From Drosophila pseudoobscura (Eukaryota; Arthropoda; Insecta; Diptera; Drosophilidae): DNA of 64,000 nucleotides. The stretch is taken from NCBI RefSeq assembly GCF_009870125.1, contig NC_046680.1, forward strand, positions 10,168,001 to 10,232,000, written 5' to 3'. Numbering within the stretch: the stretch's first letter is position 1; each line of letters opens with the position of its first letter. Made by a program: the position numbers and the translations under genes. Shown here in pieces: positions 24,645 through 36,038 of the stretch. The notes under the pieces are model-generated. The model ran no database searches and had not been told where the DNA came from. It was given only the letters and a program-made list of their open reading frames with translations.

Positions 24645-27600
24645 ATGGCAAACAACAATCACCCGCACGGCCACCTCAGCCAGGCAGCCCAGAACCCATC
24701 CTGGAACCCGTTGCAAGTAAGTAGCCACTCGGCCATCTGGAAGTCGCACCTTGCTGACTGAAAAAATCTCAATCTTCAGATACCATCGTACATTCCACGG
24801 CAGCCGCAGCTGGCGCACATGTCGAACGAACGGCCCATGGTGCGCTCGCCCCTGGCCTGGCATGCCTCCGTGTCCGCCCAGCCACCGCCGCCTCCAGATG
24901 CCCTTTACAATTTTATGTCGGCCAATCATAAAAACGTAATTAGGAAACCGAAAGCAGAATCAGAAAACTAGACGCATGCTCAAATCTCCCGCCTAGCCAG
25001 TAGAATAGTTTCCTTCTTTAGCAGTTAATCTGCTGTAATCATTATTTGCTTTCTTGTTGTGTGTTTGTCGCCTGCTGCCACCCTGCATTGTATACCTTGT
25101 GATTGTCCCTGCAAAATGTCGCGATAGTATTTGTAGCAATTTGCTAACACACTCTCACTCTCCACAGCTGGATCACCATCATCAAATGAATCCTTTGCTG
25201 GCGCCGCCATACTCTGGAACCTTGCCATTCGACTCCATGGACCTCTCCTTGCAGTCCGCACGCAGCGCGGCCCAGCCGCTGGCCAAGCAGCCCCAGCAGT
25301 CCCAACAGCAGCAGCAGCAATCGCTCATGCATGCCCCCAACTATCCAACGATGTAAGAGCCATGTCCATTCTACATAGCCCTAAGACGAGCTAATCTCCA
25401 TATGTTTCCGTTTCAAGCAGCCAAAACCTAGCGACAAATGCAGCGCCAACCAGCGCACAGCTGCAACAACAGCAAGGTCACCTGGCAGCCATGGCGGCGG
25501 CTCATGCAATGCTGCAGTCGAACAACCAGAATGCAGCATCTTCCTTGGTCCTCTCCAATGGCAGCGACTGTGAATCGCTGTTACCGCGGCCGCCACCCAC
25601 GGCTAACCTTCCACCCGGCAACAGCAGCAACCATACCGGCAGCAACAACAACATCCCCAGCCCGCAATACATGCAGAATCGCGACGAAAACTTTAAACTG
25701 TCGCAGCTGAAGCGCAGCTTCGAGCAGGAGGTGCTATCTTCGAAGAACTTGCAGAAGGACAAGCTGTCGCCGCACAATCTCCAGCATCAGCAACAGCATG
25801 CGAATAAAAAGCGTGAGTTCACGTTTGTCTTTATTCGAACGTCTGCTAATCATTTTCTAATCCTGAACAGCCTCACCCTTGCGCAACTATCATCAGCAAC
25901 AGCAGCAGCAGCAGCCTCCGTACAACTTAACCCCAAAATACAATGGTCCCCAAACGCCGCCTACTCCGCAGTCGCCATTGGCCGGACCTCCGCACCAGAT
26001 GCACTCTCCCACAATGGACTACAATCAGCTGCATCTGCACCACCAGCTGAATAGTGGAGTAGGAGGCAGCCACGGTGGAGGCGGCTACCAACACATGCAG
26101 CAGGACCAGCCCCAGCCGCAACACTTGCACTATCATAATCAGCATGTGGGCAATCAGCCTGTTTCGGCCGCTTCACCCCTCCATCCGCCACCGCCCCATT
26201 TAGTTAGCTCTCAGTTCCACGCACAACAACAGAGTACAGGCCAGCAGCAGCAGCAGCAAGCACCATCAACGCCTCAACAGACGACACATCATTCCCGCAG
26301 CTCGCAACTGACGAATCTCGAGTCGATGGCCAAGCAGAAGACGCAGCCGGAGACGGAGAATCAGACTGTAATCACGGATCTATCCTATCGAAATGCGACG
26401 CCTTCATTGCCACCCGCTCCGGCTGTAGAGGTGGAGAAACCACCAGTAACAGATGCCCCCGAATCACCCTACCTGACCACCTCCAACGAGGAGTCGCTGG
26501 AGTCGAATAGCAACAGCAGTAACAGCCGCAAACGTCGCAAGCGGAAATCCAGCCTTGTCATGCGGGTTACGCCCAATGAGAGTGCAACCGAGGGAGGAGG
26601 AGGCGCCAGTGCCAGCTCCACCACCATGCACCAGCAGCCAGGAAACGCACCCAGCATAAACAGTAACATCTGCAGTCCGAAGCATTCGCCCAAAATCGCG
26701 GGCTCCGACTTCCAACCCTTTGGCATGCAGTCCGAGTCGCAGAATGACAAGACGCCGCAGGAGAACGGACGGGGATCCTCGCCATCGCCAACGGAGAACA
26801 GCAACAGCTCCACGCTCTACAACGACGAAAACCCCAAGACGAAGAAGCAGCGGCAGGCCCTGCTCCAAAGAAACCTGACCGAGCAGCAGCGTATACAGCA
26901 CGAGGATGAGCCCGATAAGCCAGTGAAGCACACTCCCCCGACCATGCCACCCCCGAGTCCGCAAAGCAATAGCAGCAGCAGCAGTTCGAGCAGCTCCAGC
27001 GGCAACACGCACAGCAGCCATAGTAGTCATGCTACTGGCAACGATACCCGGCTGCCGGAGAAGTCGGAGAACGATGAAACCAATGTCACTACGGACACGC
27101 CCGCGTCGCCGGCTCTCGTGGAGCAGGGAAACATTGATGCTAGGCCGGCGGTGAGTGTGCACGAGTGCGATGAAGAGGAGGAGCCAGTAGGCGGTGGCGG
27201 TACCACCAAGGAGCCAGAATTACCACCTCAACCAGCACCGGCGCCTTCCTTACCCCAGGTGCCAGAAACAGCCGGAACAGCAGCACCTCCAGCTCAAGAA
27301 ACACCACCTGCGGTCAACTCTGAACACTCTACGTTTGGAGAGGTAGAGGATAAGCTGGAGGAGATGTTTGCTGGCATCGAGGAGGAGCCGGAACAGAATG
27401 GCCCACCGGAAAAGCCTGCCCAGCCAGCCGGAGACGCAGTAGCGCACGACTTGAGCGCTCAGCTGGCTCTGGACAGTGCCAAAGATGAGGATAAGCCTGC
27501 GGGAACGAGGACAGCATTGTCAGCTTCACCTGCAACAAATCTTTCAGTCCCCATGCCCGAGGTGCGACCCGTAGCCACCAAGGCAGCGAAGAAGTCGACC

Positions 27601-29145
27601 CTTCCCAGTCCTGTGCACAGCCCCACGCCAGAAACTCGCTCCACATCCACGCCTTTGACTGGCACCGAGGACATCAAGTCTCCTAGCATCCAAACCCCTT
27701 CGAATGACGCGAATTCGCGCCGGCTGCCTCCCCGAAGGCTCTCTATAGGCATGGATGCCTCCCTGCTGCGCTTCGTAATCGATGAGCACTCAGGCAAGGC
27801 CAAGAAAGCCGTGGGGCGTGGCAGAAAGCGGGCAGCAGCCGAACCAGAGCTCGACAGCGAGGATGATGACAAGCCCAGTACCTCAGCGGCAGCAGCAGCG
27901 GCGTTGGCAGTGCGCCAGCAGAACGAGGTGGCTGCCGCCAAAGCAGCGATCGCCAAGCCCACAGCGAGTAAGAAAAAGAACGCGGGCGGTAAGGGCAAAA
28001 AAGGGGCAGCGGGGAAGAGTAAGGCCAAGCAGAATGGAAAGAAGTCGGCCGCCGGAGGTCGCAAGCCGCCGACCACCGACGAAGACAGCACTCCGGCGCC
28101 TACGAATGGAGGAGGAGGCGTTGATCTACGCTTCAAGTCGCCCTTCATACTGATCAAGCCGGACGGCAGTGTGAGCATCAAGAACACACACAGCGCCGAG
28201 GACGTCAACGAGAAGCAGACCAAGGCCAAGAAGGCGCCCCACGAGAGAAAGAGTCTCCGCGGAATGCACAGCTCCACACTGAGTAACCGCTACGATGCGG
28301 ACACCACCGACTCAACCTGGATCTGTGTGTTCTGCAAGCGAGGACCGCATAAGATGGGCCTGGGCGACCTTTTCGGACCCTATCTGGTGTCCATCGACTG
28401 CGAAGAGTACCGGGCGGCTCTGCAGGCGCCTGGAAGCCAGGACTTCGATGGAGTCTTCGTCAGCAAGCGCAGACGAGAGGACATGGTCCAGCACCGACGT
28501 AACCTGCCCGTAGTGCCTGCCACACTGGCACACATCATGCAGGCACCGAAGATCAGCATGGTAAGCTGGAATGCGTTATTCTAGCCATTCGAATTTCTTA
28601 TTTTCAATCTCTTGCAGCACAAGCGGAAGCGCAAGCAGATCCACGACAGCATGTACGCCTACAGCGATGATCCGAACGAGTCGCTCTCGCAGTCCTCCCA
28701 GGATCCTCTCGACTGCTCAACTGAGAGCAGGTTCGTGGAGACGTTTCGCGGCATGTGCAAGACCTCGGACCACGGTTACGAGGTCTGGCTGCATGAGGAC
28801 TGCGCCGTCTGGACAAACGACATCCAACTGATCGGCGCCCATGTAAACGGACTGGATGCCGCTGTGTGGGATAGCACGCGATACCAGTGCGCAGTCTGTT
28901 TCCAAACGGGGGCCAGTGTGTGCTGCTTTCAGCGGTGCTGCAAGGCTACTGCCCATGTGCCCTGTGCGCGCTCGACCAACTGGACTCTGGACGAGCAGGA
29001 ACGTAAAGTATTCTGCCAGATGCATGGACAGTTGGAGTCACAGACACACTTACAGCCGCCGGAAGTGTTCAAAGCTGAGCCTGTGGCAGCAGCTCCGCCA
29101 GCCGTTGCACCACCACCCAAGTTTGATGTCAGTTCGCTTCCCTGA
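24645..29145 (+). CDS. Large nuclear protein with extended PHD finger (TCF20/RAI1-like)
   Basis: Exons 24,645-24,716, 24,780-24,935, 25,168-25,352, 25,421-25,812, 25,871-28,560 and 28,618-29,145 join in phase to 1,340 residues. The N-terminal two thirds are low-complexity and probably disordered, with Gln/His/Pro-rich and Ser/Asn-rich tracts. A basic Lys/Ala-rich region contains a GRGRKR AT-hook-like motif near residue 915. The C-terminus carries an extended PHD module. WICVFCK at about 1085 with HKMGLGDLFGPY forms the first zinc part, and a Cys/His-rich half runs from about 1190 to 1300 (MCKTSDHGYEVWLHEDCAVW, then CAVC, CCFQRCC, VPCA and FCQMH). The C-x2-C plus GxLxGP start resembles TCF20/RAI1, chromatin-associated nucleosome-binding proteins. 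A DNA- or histone-binding nuclear role is inferred. The melanogaster counterpart may be CG5098, but I am not sure. PolyA signal at 29,904-29,909. Confidence 0.9.
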
Positions 29146-29903
29146 GTACGAGTTCGCGTCCGGGACTGTCTCCTGATCGCCAAGCGTTAAGCGTTGAGCG
29201 CAGCCTCTTCCTCTGGCTCTCCCCGAAGCCGCTGCCCCTTGTCCACCGCACCCTATACTTAGGCTTTGTAAATAAGTTTCCCGGCCCGGGGGCGTTTCAT
29301 AATAGCGTAAGAAGTGTTTTGTACAAACCCGCTGTACATTTTACAGGCTTTGACGCACAGCACAGGAGATATCAAAGCGTCTCTATGCTCTAGTTAGATT
29401 CCTTTCACAAATCCTTAGTTGTCCATACTTAAATTATTATTTCGATGTGCACAGACGCGCCCTAGCACTGTGCCCTTTACATTAGTACCTTTTAGTTTAA
29501 ATTAATTTAATGCTCCTCCCACAGCATCACGTATGCCAATTGATAATTTGATTCAGTTGAGTGTCATGTACATCAACGAATACTCCCTGCCATACTCCAT
29601 CCGACAGCCAACTGAATAGACCAGGACGAATCACGATAGCGCCGAAAATGCGAAAAGCCAATTGATACATATGTGTGCAATGTGCACAGCATTCACTGGA
29701 GTTGAGGTTGCAGCAATGTAGGGTATAAACAGAGAAGAGAGAACATTCGAAGCCCTTTTCAAAATGGAAAACAATTGTAAAACAATATAAGTATAAAGTA
29801 TAAATAATAAATAATATTAATAATTATACTAATGGTAAGGTATTCGTATAAATAGGACCTTGTACGTATATTGATGATAATTTTAAATTCTAAACATATA
29901 AAC

Positions 29904-29909
29904 AATAAA
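29904..29909 (+). terminator. PolyA signal of the PHD gene
   Basis: AATAAA in an AT-rich stretch downstream of the stop codon at 29,145. Other AATAAA-like words lie near 29,806, so the exact site used is uncertain. Confidence 0.5.
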
Positions 29910-30230
29910 AACTTAATCTCACAAGCAACGCAAAATCATTTGAAATATATCGGGGCGAATATTCATAATCAGAATAGTAAAAAAAAGGCTGTTTCTTGCC
30001 TGTAAATGTTTACATAGCTTCCTCCTTTCGCCCACAAGAATTGTTGGCTCTTACCGGGTCTTTTCGTACTTTGATTTCGATTTCTATGGATATAATCAAC
30101 TACTCGTCTTTCTACCTCAGTACAGACTAGCTAATTAAATCGGGAGTATACCAACAACAGATACTCTCTCCAAGTTTAATAGTTGCTCTGTTTGGATCGA
30201 ATTCCCACTGCTAGATTTTTGATTTTTCTT

Positions 30231-30236
30231 TTTATT
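30231..30236 (-). terminator. PolyA signal of the chitin-binding gene
   Basis: TTTATT on the plus strand, which is AATAAA on the gene's strand, about 170 nt past the stop codon. Confidence 0.5.
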
Positions 30237-30402
30237 TCTCAATAAATATGCAAAAAATATACAGCCGCATACGTATATGTACGTACAGGATAGAATATGG
30301 GTCTGAACAAATGATCTCTATATTAAATTGTTAACTTAACTTAGGCATAAATAGTTCATTAATTTAGCTATGCTATGAAGTAGTGCTAGTGGGGAATCTC
30401 CT

Positions 30403-33400
30403 TCAGTAGCGTCGGTGGCGGCCGCGCAGCTGCTGCGTTATGTCGTTGGGCAGCCGACCCACGCTGCTCTGGGGCACCTGGTAGGAGGTGCGTCCGGAAT
30501 AGAAGGACCGCTCCCTGCTCTTGCCCGATCCCGAGCTGGCTGGGTGCCTGCCGCCGGTGTCCGTCAGCTGCAGCTGATGGGCCGACACGTCACTGCGCTT
30601 CTGGGCAAGCTGCAGTCCCGGAATCAAGCCATTGGCCAGCGTAGGCAGCTGAACATTCAGGTGATCCACATGCCGTCCACCGATGAAGGATCCCTGCACT
30701 GAGCCAGTGGCTGTCACAGGTGCCGGCGGGGCCAGGGGAGGGAACTGTGGCAGCTGCTGCTGTTGCTGTTGGTACGGCACGAAGATGTTGGGCGTCAGGT
30801 AGGGCTGCTGATTAGTCTGTATCGACGGACGAGCCTGCTGGTGGAACTGTTGCTGCTGCTGTTGCTGGAAGGGATTATGCTGCTGCTGTTGCTGCTGATA
30901 CGAATGTGACTGCTGCTGGTAGATGTTTGGTTGGTAAATGTTTTGCGAGGGCTGTTGGTACTGCTGCGTTATGTAGTTTGATTGCTGCTGAGGCTGCTGC
31001 TGACGCTGTACCTGCTGTTGCACTTGCACATGATGATGTTGCTGCTGTTGCACCTGCTGCAATTGCTGTTGCCCATAATGCTGCTGCTGTGCAGGCTGTC
31101 TCTGCACCTGTGCCTGTTGCTGCTGTTGCAGCGTTGTGGCGCCTGCAACACTGTTTGCGTTGCCCTGTCCGAACTTGCTGCTGAAGAAGTCGTTTAGCGA
31201 GACGTACGAGTTGCCCTGAGTGGCTTTGGGTGGCGCTTGGGTGGCCAGGGAGGCGATGATGTTGCTGGCGGAGTTCGGAGCAATCCGTTGTCCCTCAGCG
31301 CGGACAATCACAATTCCGGGTTGGGTGGGCAAGGCAGGCTGTGGCAGCTGCGACGGGCGTGGCGGTACTGTGAGACTGGATATGGCTGTGGGGCGGAAGA
31401 GAGGGTATTAAACCGTGCCATACCCTCACCTTGAGGACTCCTCACCTGGTGCTGTGGGTGGCTTGCTGTAGCCAATGCTGTTTCTGCCGCTGCCGCTGCT
31501 ACTCCTGCTGCCAATAGAGCTGGTCTTGGTCAGTGGACGGTGCTGCTGGAACTGGGCCGAACCCTTGGCCTGGACACTCTTGAAGTTCTGTAAGACGGAT
31601 TCGTCAACAATGGCGCGCGTTAGCTTATCGAAGGAAAGGAAGCCAGAGGAGGGAGAAAGGCTCGAGGTGATGGATTGAGAGGAGGGAGGTGCAATGTCGC
31701 TGACTGTTTGTGTGGCGTATACGTGTGGGGTGTGTTTTTGGGTCTGCGGTGGGTTGAGTGGTGCCTGGCTGTAACCGTAGCCCGAGGCTATGGCGGAGAT
31801 TTGCTGCGTCAGGGTGGACAGGGCAGGAGAGGAGGTGGTTCTGGGTGTGGTGTAGACTCGCGCGGTGGTTGGAGCCCGAGTTCGAGTGACTGGAGCCTGC
31901 GTCTTGAAGTTCGAATAGCGATTCTTTCCGCGATTCACCGATGCCGCTGCTGTGGGTCTGGGATAGCTGCTGGTCGTGGATGTGGCGCTGGTACTGGTGG
32001 TGCTGCTGCTGATGCTGCTGGAGGCTCGTGTTGCTGGCGTGTAGATGCGATTCCCGCGCTGCACTTGGAACCTCTGCAGATTGCTGTGGACACTCTCCCA
32101 GCTGGCCTTCCCGGTCTCGACCTTCGTTTCCCGATCAATGTGGCGCGCCGATAGCTTCTTGCTCGGCCCCTGCTCGGCCCCACCCCGCACATAGGACAGG
32201 GAGGAAGCTGTGGTAGTGGTTGCTTCTGTGGTGGCCGGCGTCTGGGTGGTCGGGGCCTTGGTTGTACTCCTCGTGGCCAACGACAGACGGGACAGACGCA
32301 AGCGGCTTGCTGCCAGACGTTCCAGGTAGCTGCGGGTGGGCATATTGGTGGTTCGTTGTGTCGTTGTGCTCGTCGTGCTGCGCACCACCGGCAGCGGACG
32401 AACGTTGGCGCGTCTCAAAGTGGAATTACCGCGATTCTGGGCGTAGCGCCGGTAGCCGCGAATCCGCTCCTGGGTGCTGCTGATCTCTGTGACCGTTTCC
32501 GTGGAGGTGATCATTACGGGAGTGGTGCTGGTTGAGGTACTAGTTGTGGAGGGGCTGCTCTCTGCCAACTCAATTGTGTTGAGGACCTGTGTCTCCTCGT
32601 CGTGGGACGTCAGTTGCACACCAGCCAGCAGCAGCTTGGTGGCCTCCTGATGGACGCTCGACTTCTCGGCGGCCTCGGGACTTTCCTCGACCTGGACCAG
32701 GTCATCACTGAGGGGCAGGCTGGCGGTCAGGGCGGCTGCCTGGCCCAGGGATTCGATGGCGAGTGCAGGAGTCAGGATTGGGGGTTCCAGCAGGAAGGGT
32801 GGCACAGCAACAGTGCTTGAAGCGGTTTCTGCTGCCAATGTGGTGGTCTCAGCTTGCTCCACTTCTTCTGCCTCCTCCGCTGTGGGCAGGGTGGGGGCTA
32901 TAAGCAGAGCTGGACTCTCTTCCGTTGTCGATGGGGTGGTGCTGGCGATTTTGGCAAACTTGTGCTTGTGCTCAGTGGATTTGAGATCTTCGGTGGGTAT
33001 CTCATTAGGCTTTGGAGTGTAATTTGTGTGGTTTGTGTGGTTGGAGGTATACATATGTGGGTGAGGCATTGTTGAAGGCGATAGTTGATAGAGTAGCGAA
33101 ATATATATAGATAGAGATAGATAGAGAGATAGAAATGAATTAAGGAGATAGAAGAAATAGAGGAGGAGGTTGCCAGATAGTTTCCGGGATTTAAGTGGAT
33201 AATCCGTCTGCAACTCACCGTAAATCTCACTGTGCCCGGCGTCTGTTTGGGTTTGTTGTACACATATGCCGAGGAGCTACCCTTGGAGCCATCTCCGTGC
33301 ATGGCGAATCCGCGACTGAGGAACCTGAAGGGCTGTTTGATCTTGTGCGGAGCCATTGACTGGTAGCCGGAAACGGAGGGATCTGCATCGGAGGAGACCT

Positions 33401-34486
33401 CGTCCAGCAGGTTGTTGATGTTGGAGACCAGATCCACTTGTGTGGCCTCGTCCTTGTTGCTCCGTATGTGCTTCATGTAGTCAGGGGCAAGGACCTCGCT
33501 CGAGGTCGACTCTGTGTCGGCCAAGACCTCCAGTCCGGCATTAACCCGCTCCGCAAAGTTCTTTTGCTTCTGGTAGTGATACTCACGCGGGTACTCGGCC
33601 ACGATGTGGGCATTGGTGTGGTCGAACTGGATGCCCGGATCCGAGGAGAGCTCCCCCAGGCTGTTCACATAGATGCCCTCGCCATCATCGTCAGAAGAGA
33701 TGGAGGTAGAGATGGTCTCTAGCCCTGCTGCATTAAGAGGCTCACTTTTAATTTCCTCGCCCCGTCCCGCAGCAATTTGTGGTTCTCCGGCCTCCGCCGG
33801 ATGGGTGAGTACTCCACTGACGCTGCTCAGATCCTTGCTCAGGCTCTGGTGCTGGTGATGGTGCTGCTGCTGTTGGGGAGAAGTCTGCGAATGTGTCTGG
33901 GCCTGTTGCAGGGCCTTCGTTATGGTCTTCATGGGGTACTCCATCATGTGGCGGACGCGCTCCATCATTTCGTGGGTACTTCCCACGGTATTCGCCGCGT
34001 TCATGTCATAGTACCGCTCCGAGTCGTCGCAGATCACGTTACGGTACCAGTCGCACACGAAGTTCTTCTGGCTGAACAGGGTTCCATTGGGACAGAGGAA
34101 GCCGAAGCCCTGGGGGGATCTCGCTGTGTGGGCGCAGATGCGGAACGCCTGGCAGCGACTCTCCACGTCAGCATAGTAGCCTGTGAAGGAATCAGATTAG
34201 ATCCCATTGGATCGGTGGTGTAGAGAGAGGGCTAGAGATGCCACTCACCTTCATGGCGGCCTTTGCACACGAAGCTCGTCTTGGGCGGGGTACTGAGGAT
34301 GGGGTAGTCCAGGCCGGGCTCGCCGGGTATCGTGTGCCGCAGATCGAACTGCTGGTCCGTGTACTCGCTGGACTTGTCGGCGTCCTCGAAGTGCTCCCCG
34401 CTGCTGTGGGTTTGGCTCTGGCCCTGGCCCTGGGCCGCAGCCAGCAGCAAGAGGAGCAGCCCCATCCACAGACAGGAGCTCTGCAT
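30403..34486 (-). CDS. Secreted chitin-binding (CBM14) protein, CPAP1-like, with Gln-rich tail
   Basis: Minus-strand exons 34,486-34,249, 34,180-33,219, 33,009-31,446 and 31,385-30,403 join in phase to 1,248 residues. The ATG at 34,486 opens a strong signal peptide (MQSSCLWMGLLLLLLAAAQG). One peritrophin-A/CBM14 domain follows, with six cysteines at 74, 89, 95, 109, 122 and 130 and the aromatic FVCDWY. A single such domain in a long protein is the pattern of CPAP1 cuticle proteins, which bind chitin in the apical extracellular matrix. The middle is Thr/Ser-rich mucin-like repeats (TTST, STTT). The tail from about residue 922 is dominated by Gln with Tyr and His, like matrix or elastic proteins. 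The exon 2/exon 3 acceptor (CTCCAAAG at 33,010) was chosen because it keeps phase and removes a hydrophobic intron-encoded stretch. The melanogaster counterpart may be CG5756, which I recall but cannot check. Confidence 0.88.
33107..33134. repeat. GATA/GAGATA simple repeat in an intron
   Basis: Runs of ATAGATAGAGATAGATAGA lie inside the intron 33,010-33,218 of the chitin-binding gene. Read on the minus strand it encodes a spurious hydrophobic SLYLSLSIYIS stretch. Confidence 0.8.
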
Positions 34487-35779
34487 GCTGAAAGTGGAGC
34501 TCGGATTAGCCGGCGCTTGCAACACCTTAAACGTTATTCATTAGGCTGATTGATAAACCATGAATCGGGGCAAACTCATTGATTAAAATGTTTGTCAAAT
34601 TTGCATACGAATGAGAGCGGGGCCATGGGGAATGGAGCCACGTAAGTGACCGACCACCACGAGCCGACTGATTAGCATACGATTGGGTAGAGGCGTGTCC
34701 GCTCTTTCACGTAACCAAAACGAGCGAATCGAGACCCAAACAAATGCCTTTTCCAGCCGGGGAGCGACTTTTGTGTGGCACTGTTGCGTGGGTCCATCAA
34801 CGGTTCGAATTCGGAATTAAATGACAGTTAAGCCCGATAAATAAAACAATAAAAGGAAGCGAGACCTGACCCTGAAAAAGCTGCCGAAATTTCCGTTCGA
34901 TCTAGATGTTATGCCTCTCGAAATATTTTGAATATTTATGATCGATTTCGAATCACTTTCGATCTTAGTGCTCTGCCACTCAAGATAATTATGAATACCC
35001 ATTCGAGATCGATTTTGAGTCAGTTTTGGTGCGAGTGTTGGTCATTTCACTGGTAATCCAGCGGCTCCATCAATCACCTGGATGAGCAAACATTATTAAT
35101 CACACTCGGGCCGCATTAGAATGTGACTAATTTCGAATTACCAAACGCTAATCAAATCTGAGCACCAAAAATATTCGAATCGCTTCCAGTTAAGCACTTG
35201 AGCAATCAATTCTCGATGGGTTTGCAGCGGGACGCTTGCCATCGGTTGGACAGCCGCTGAGGTCACTTGATGTCATTATTTTTTTCCCAATGAAATGTGC
35301 TGACAGCAGATACACATACAGATACATACAATTGCAACTGAATTAATAGCAGGCAGTACTATTATTTTGACCATTGCTGTTCACGCAAATTGAAGCCTGC
35401 TTAAACGAAAGACTTAGGCAACGAACTTGCCAAACGAACACTTGGTCTTCAGTTCACCTTCTTCAGTTGTGTTTACCCTGAAATATTACCCTTAATTATT
35501 TCCATGCATTGTTGTGTAAGGAAGCAACAAAGCACTTGACCAGCCATCATCCATCCAAACACTCAATGATTGATTTCGCTATGCTACATAAATAGTGCAG
35601 AAGCAGATCGAAGGCAATCAAAGCCAGCGAAAACCAGAGAAAAACTCTTCAGGTTTTAGAGAGCGGACCAAAGTTGGAGCTTTGTTCGGCTGACAAACAA
35701 ATCGGCACTTAATTGTCTACCAGTTTGAAATGATAACTCAATCAAACGATTGCGCTTACATAAGAGGGATGATGTAACA
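34487..35779. other. Non-coding DNA upstream of the chitin-binding gene
   Basis: A CACTTTCAG acceptor lies directly before the ATG at 34,486, so an upstream 5' UTR exon probably exists, but I cannot place it. The rest is AT-rich spacer, with a TATA-type promoter at its right end near 35,586. Confidence 0.45.
35586..35620 (+). promoter_or_regulatory. TATA box with Inr-like site
   Basis: ACATAAATA at 35,586-35,594 is followed about 30 nt later by AATCAAAG. This is the spacing expected for a TATA box and an initiator. The downstream sequence GCCAGCGAAAACCAGAG looks like a 5' leader. It would drive the possible small secreted-peptide unit at 35,780. Confidence 0.4.
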
Positions 35780-36038
35780 ATTAGAAAACCAACAATAATT
35801 ATAGCTTTGATAATTGCAGTGCTCGGTGGACAGTCCAACGACCTTCCCGCGAGTCAACAAACTGTAAGCTCTCCAGTTCTATATACCATTTCATAATGAC
35901 TATCTAAGCGACATCTAATTGAATTTTAATGATCCACAGACAGAAGCCAGAAGAAGCGCTGGAAGAAGTGCCAGTGCTCCACTCGCGTACTCCTCAATAT
36001 GCAAATATCGACTGCAGCTGGGGAAGGGCCAGGGATAG
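35780..36038 (+). pseudogene. Possible small secreted-peptide gene lacking an ATG
   Basis: Exons 35,780-35,863 and 35,940-36,038 are joined by a clean intron (CAAACT/GTAAGC to CCACAG). They give a 60-residue frame whose first part, RKPTIIIALIIAVLGGQSN, reads as a signal peptide. The codon where a start is expected is ATT, not ATG, and no in-frame ATG lies upstream before a stop. A TATA/Inr pair sits about 190 nt upstream. The second exon encodes TEARRSAGRSASAPLAY and ends at 36,038. Either a start-codon loss has occurred, or the start is in an unseen upstream exon, or the frame is fortuitous. No family is recognised. Confidence 0.35.

Larger units (their letters stand above)
29146..30402. other. 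Convergent 3' regions of PHD gene and chitin-binding gene
   Basis: AT-rich, with no coding sequence seen. A plus-strand AATAAA is at 29,904-29,909, about 760 nt after the PHD-gene stop. A minus-strand AATAAA (TTTATT on plus) is at 30,231-30,236, about 170 nt after the chitin-binding gene stop. The two transcripts therefore need not overlap. Confidence 0.5.

Noticed and set aside
26464-28277. Long open frames antisense to the PHD gene exon 5
   Set aside because: Antisense shadows of a GC-rich coding exon, with Leu/Arg-rich nonsense composition.
34798-34820. GGTTCGAATTC B-box-like word
   Set aside because: No matching A box or cloverleaf could be built.
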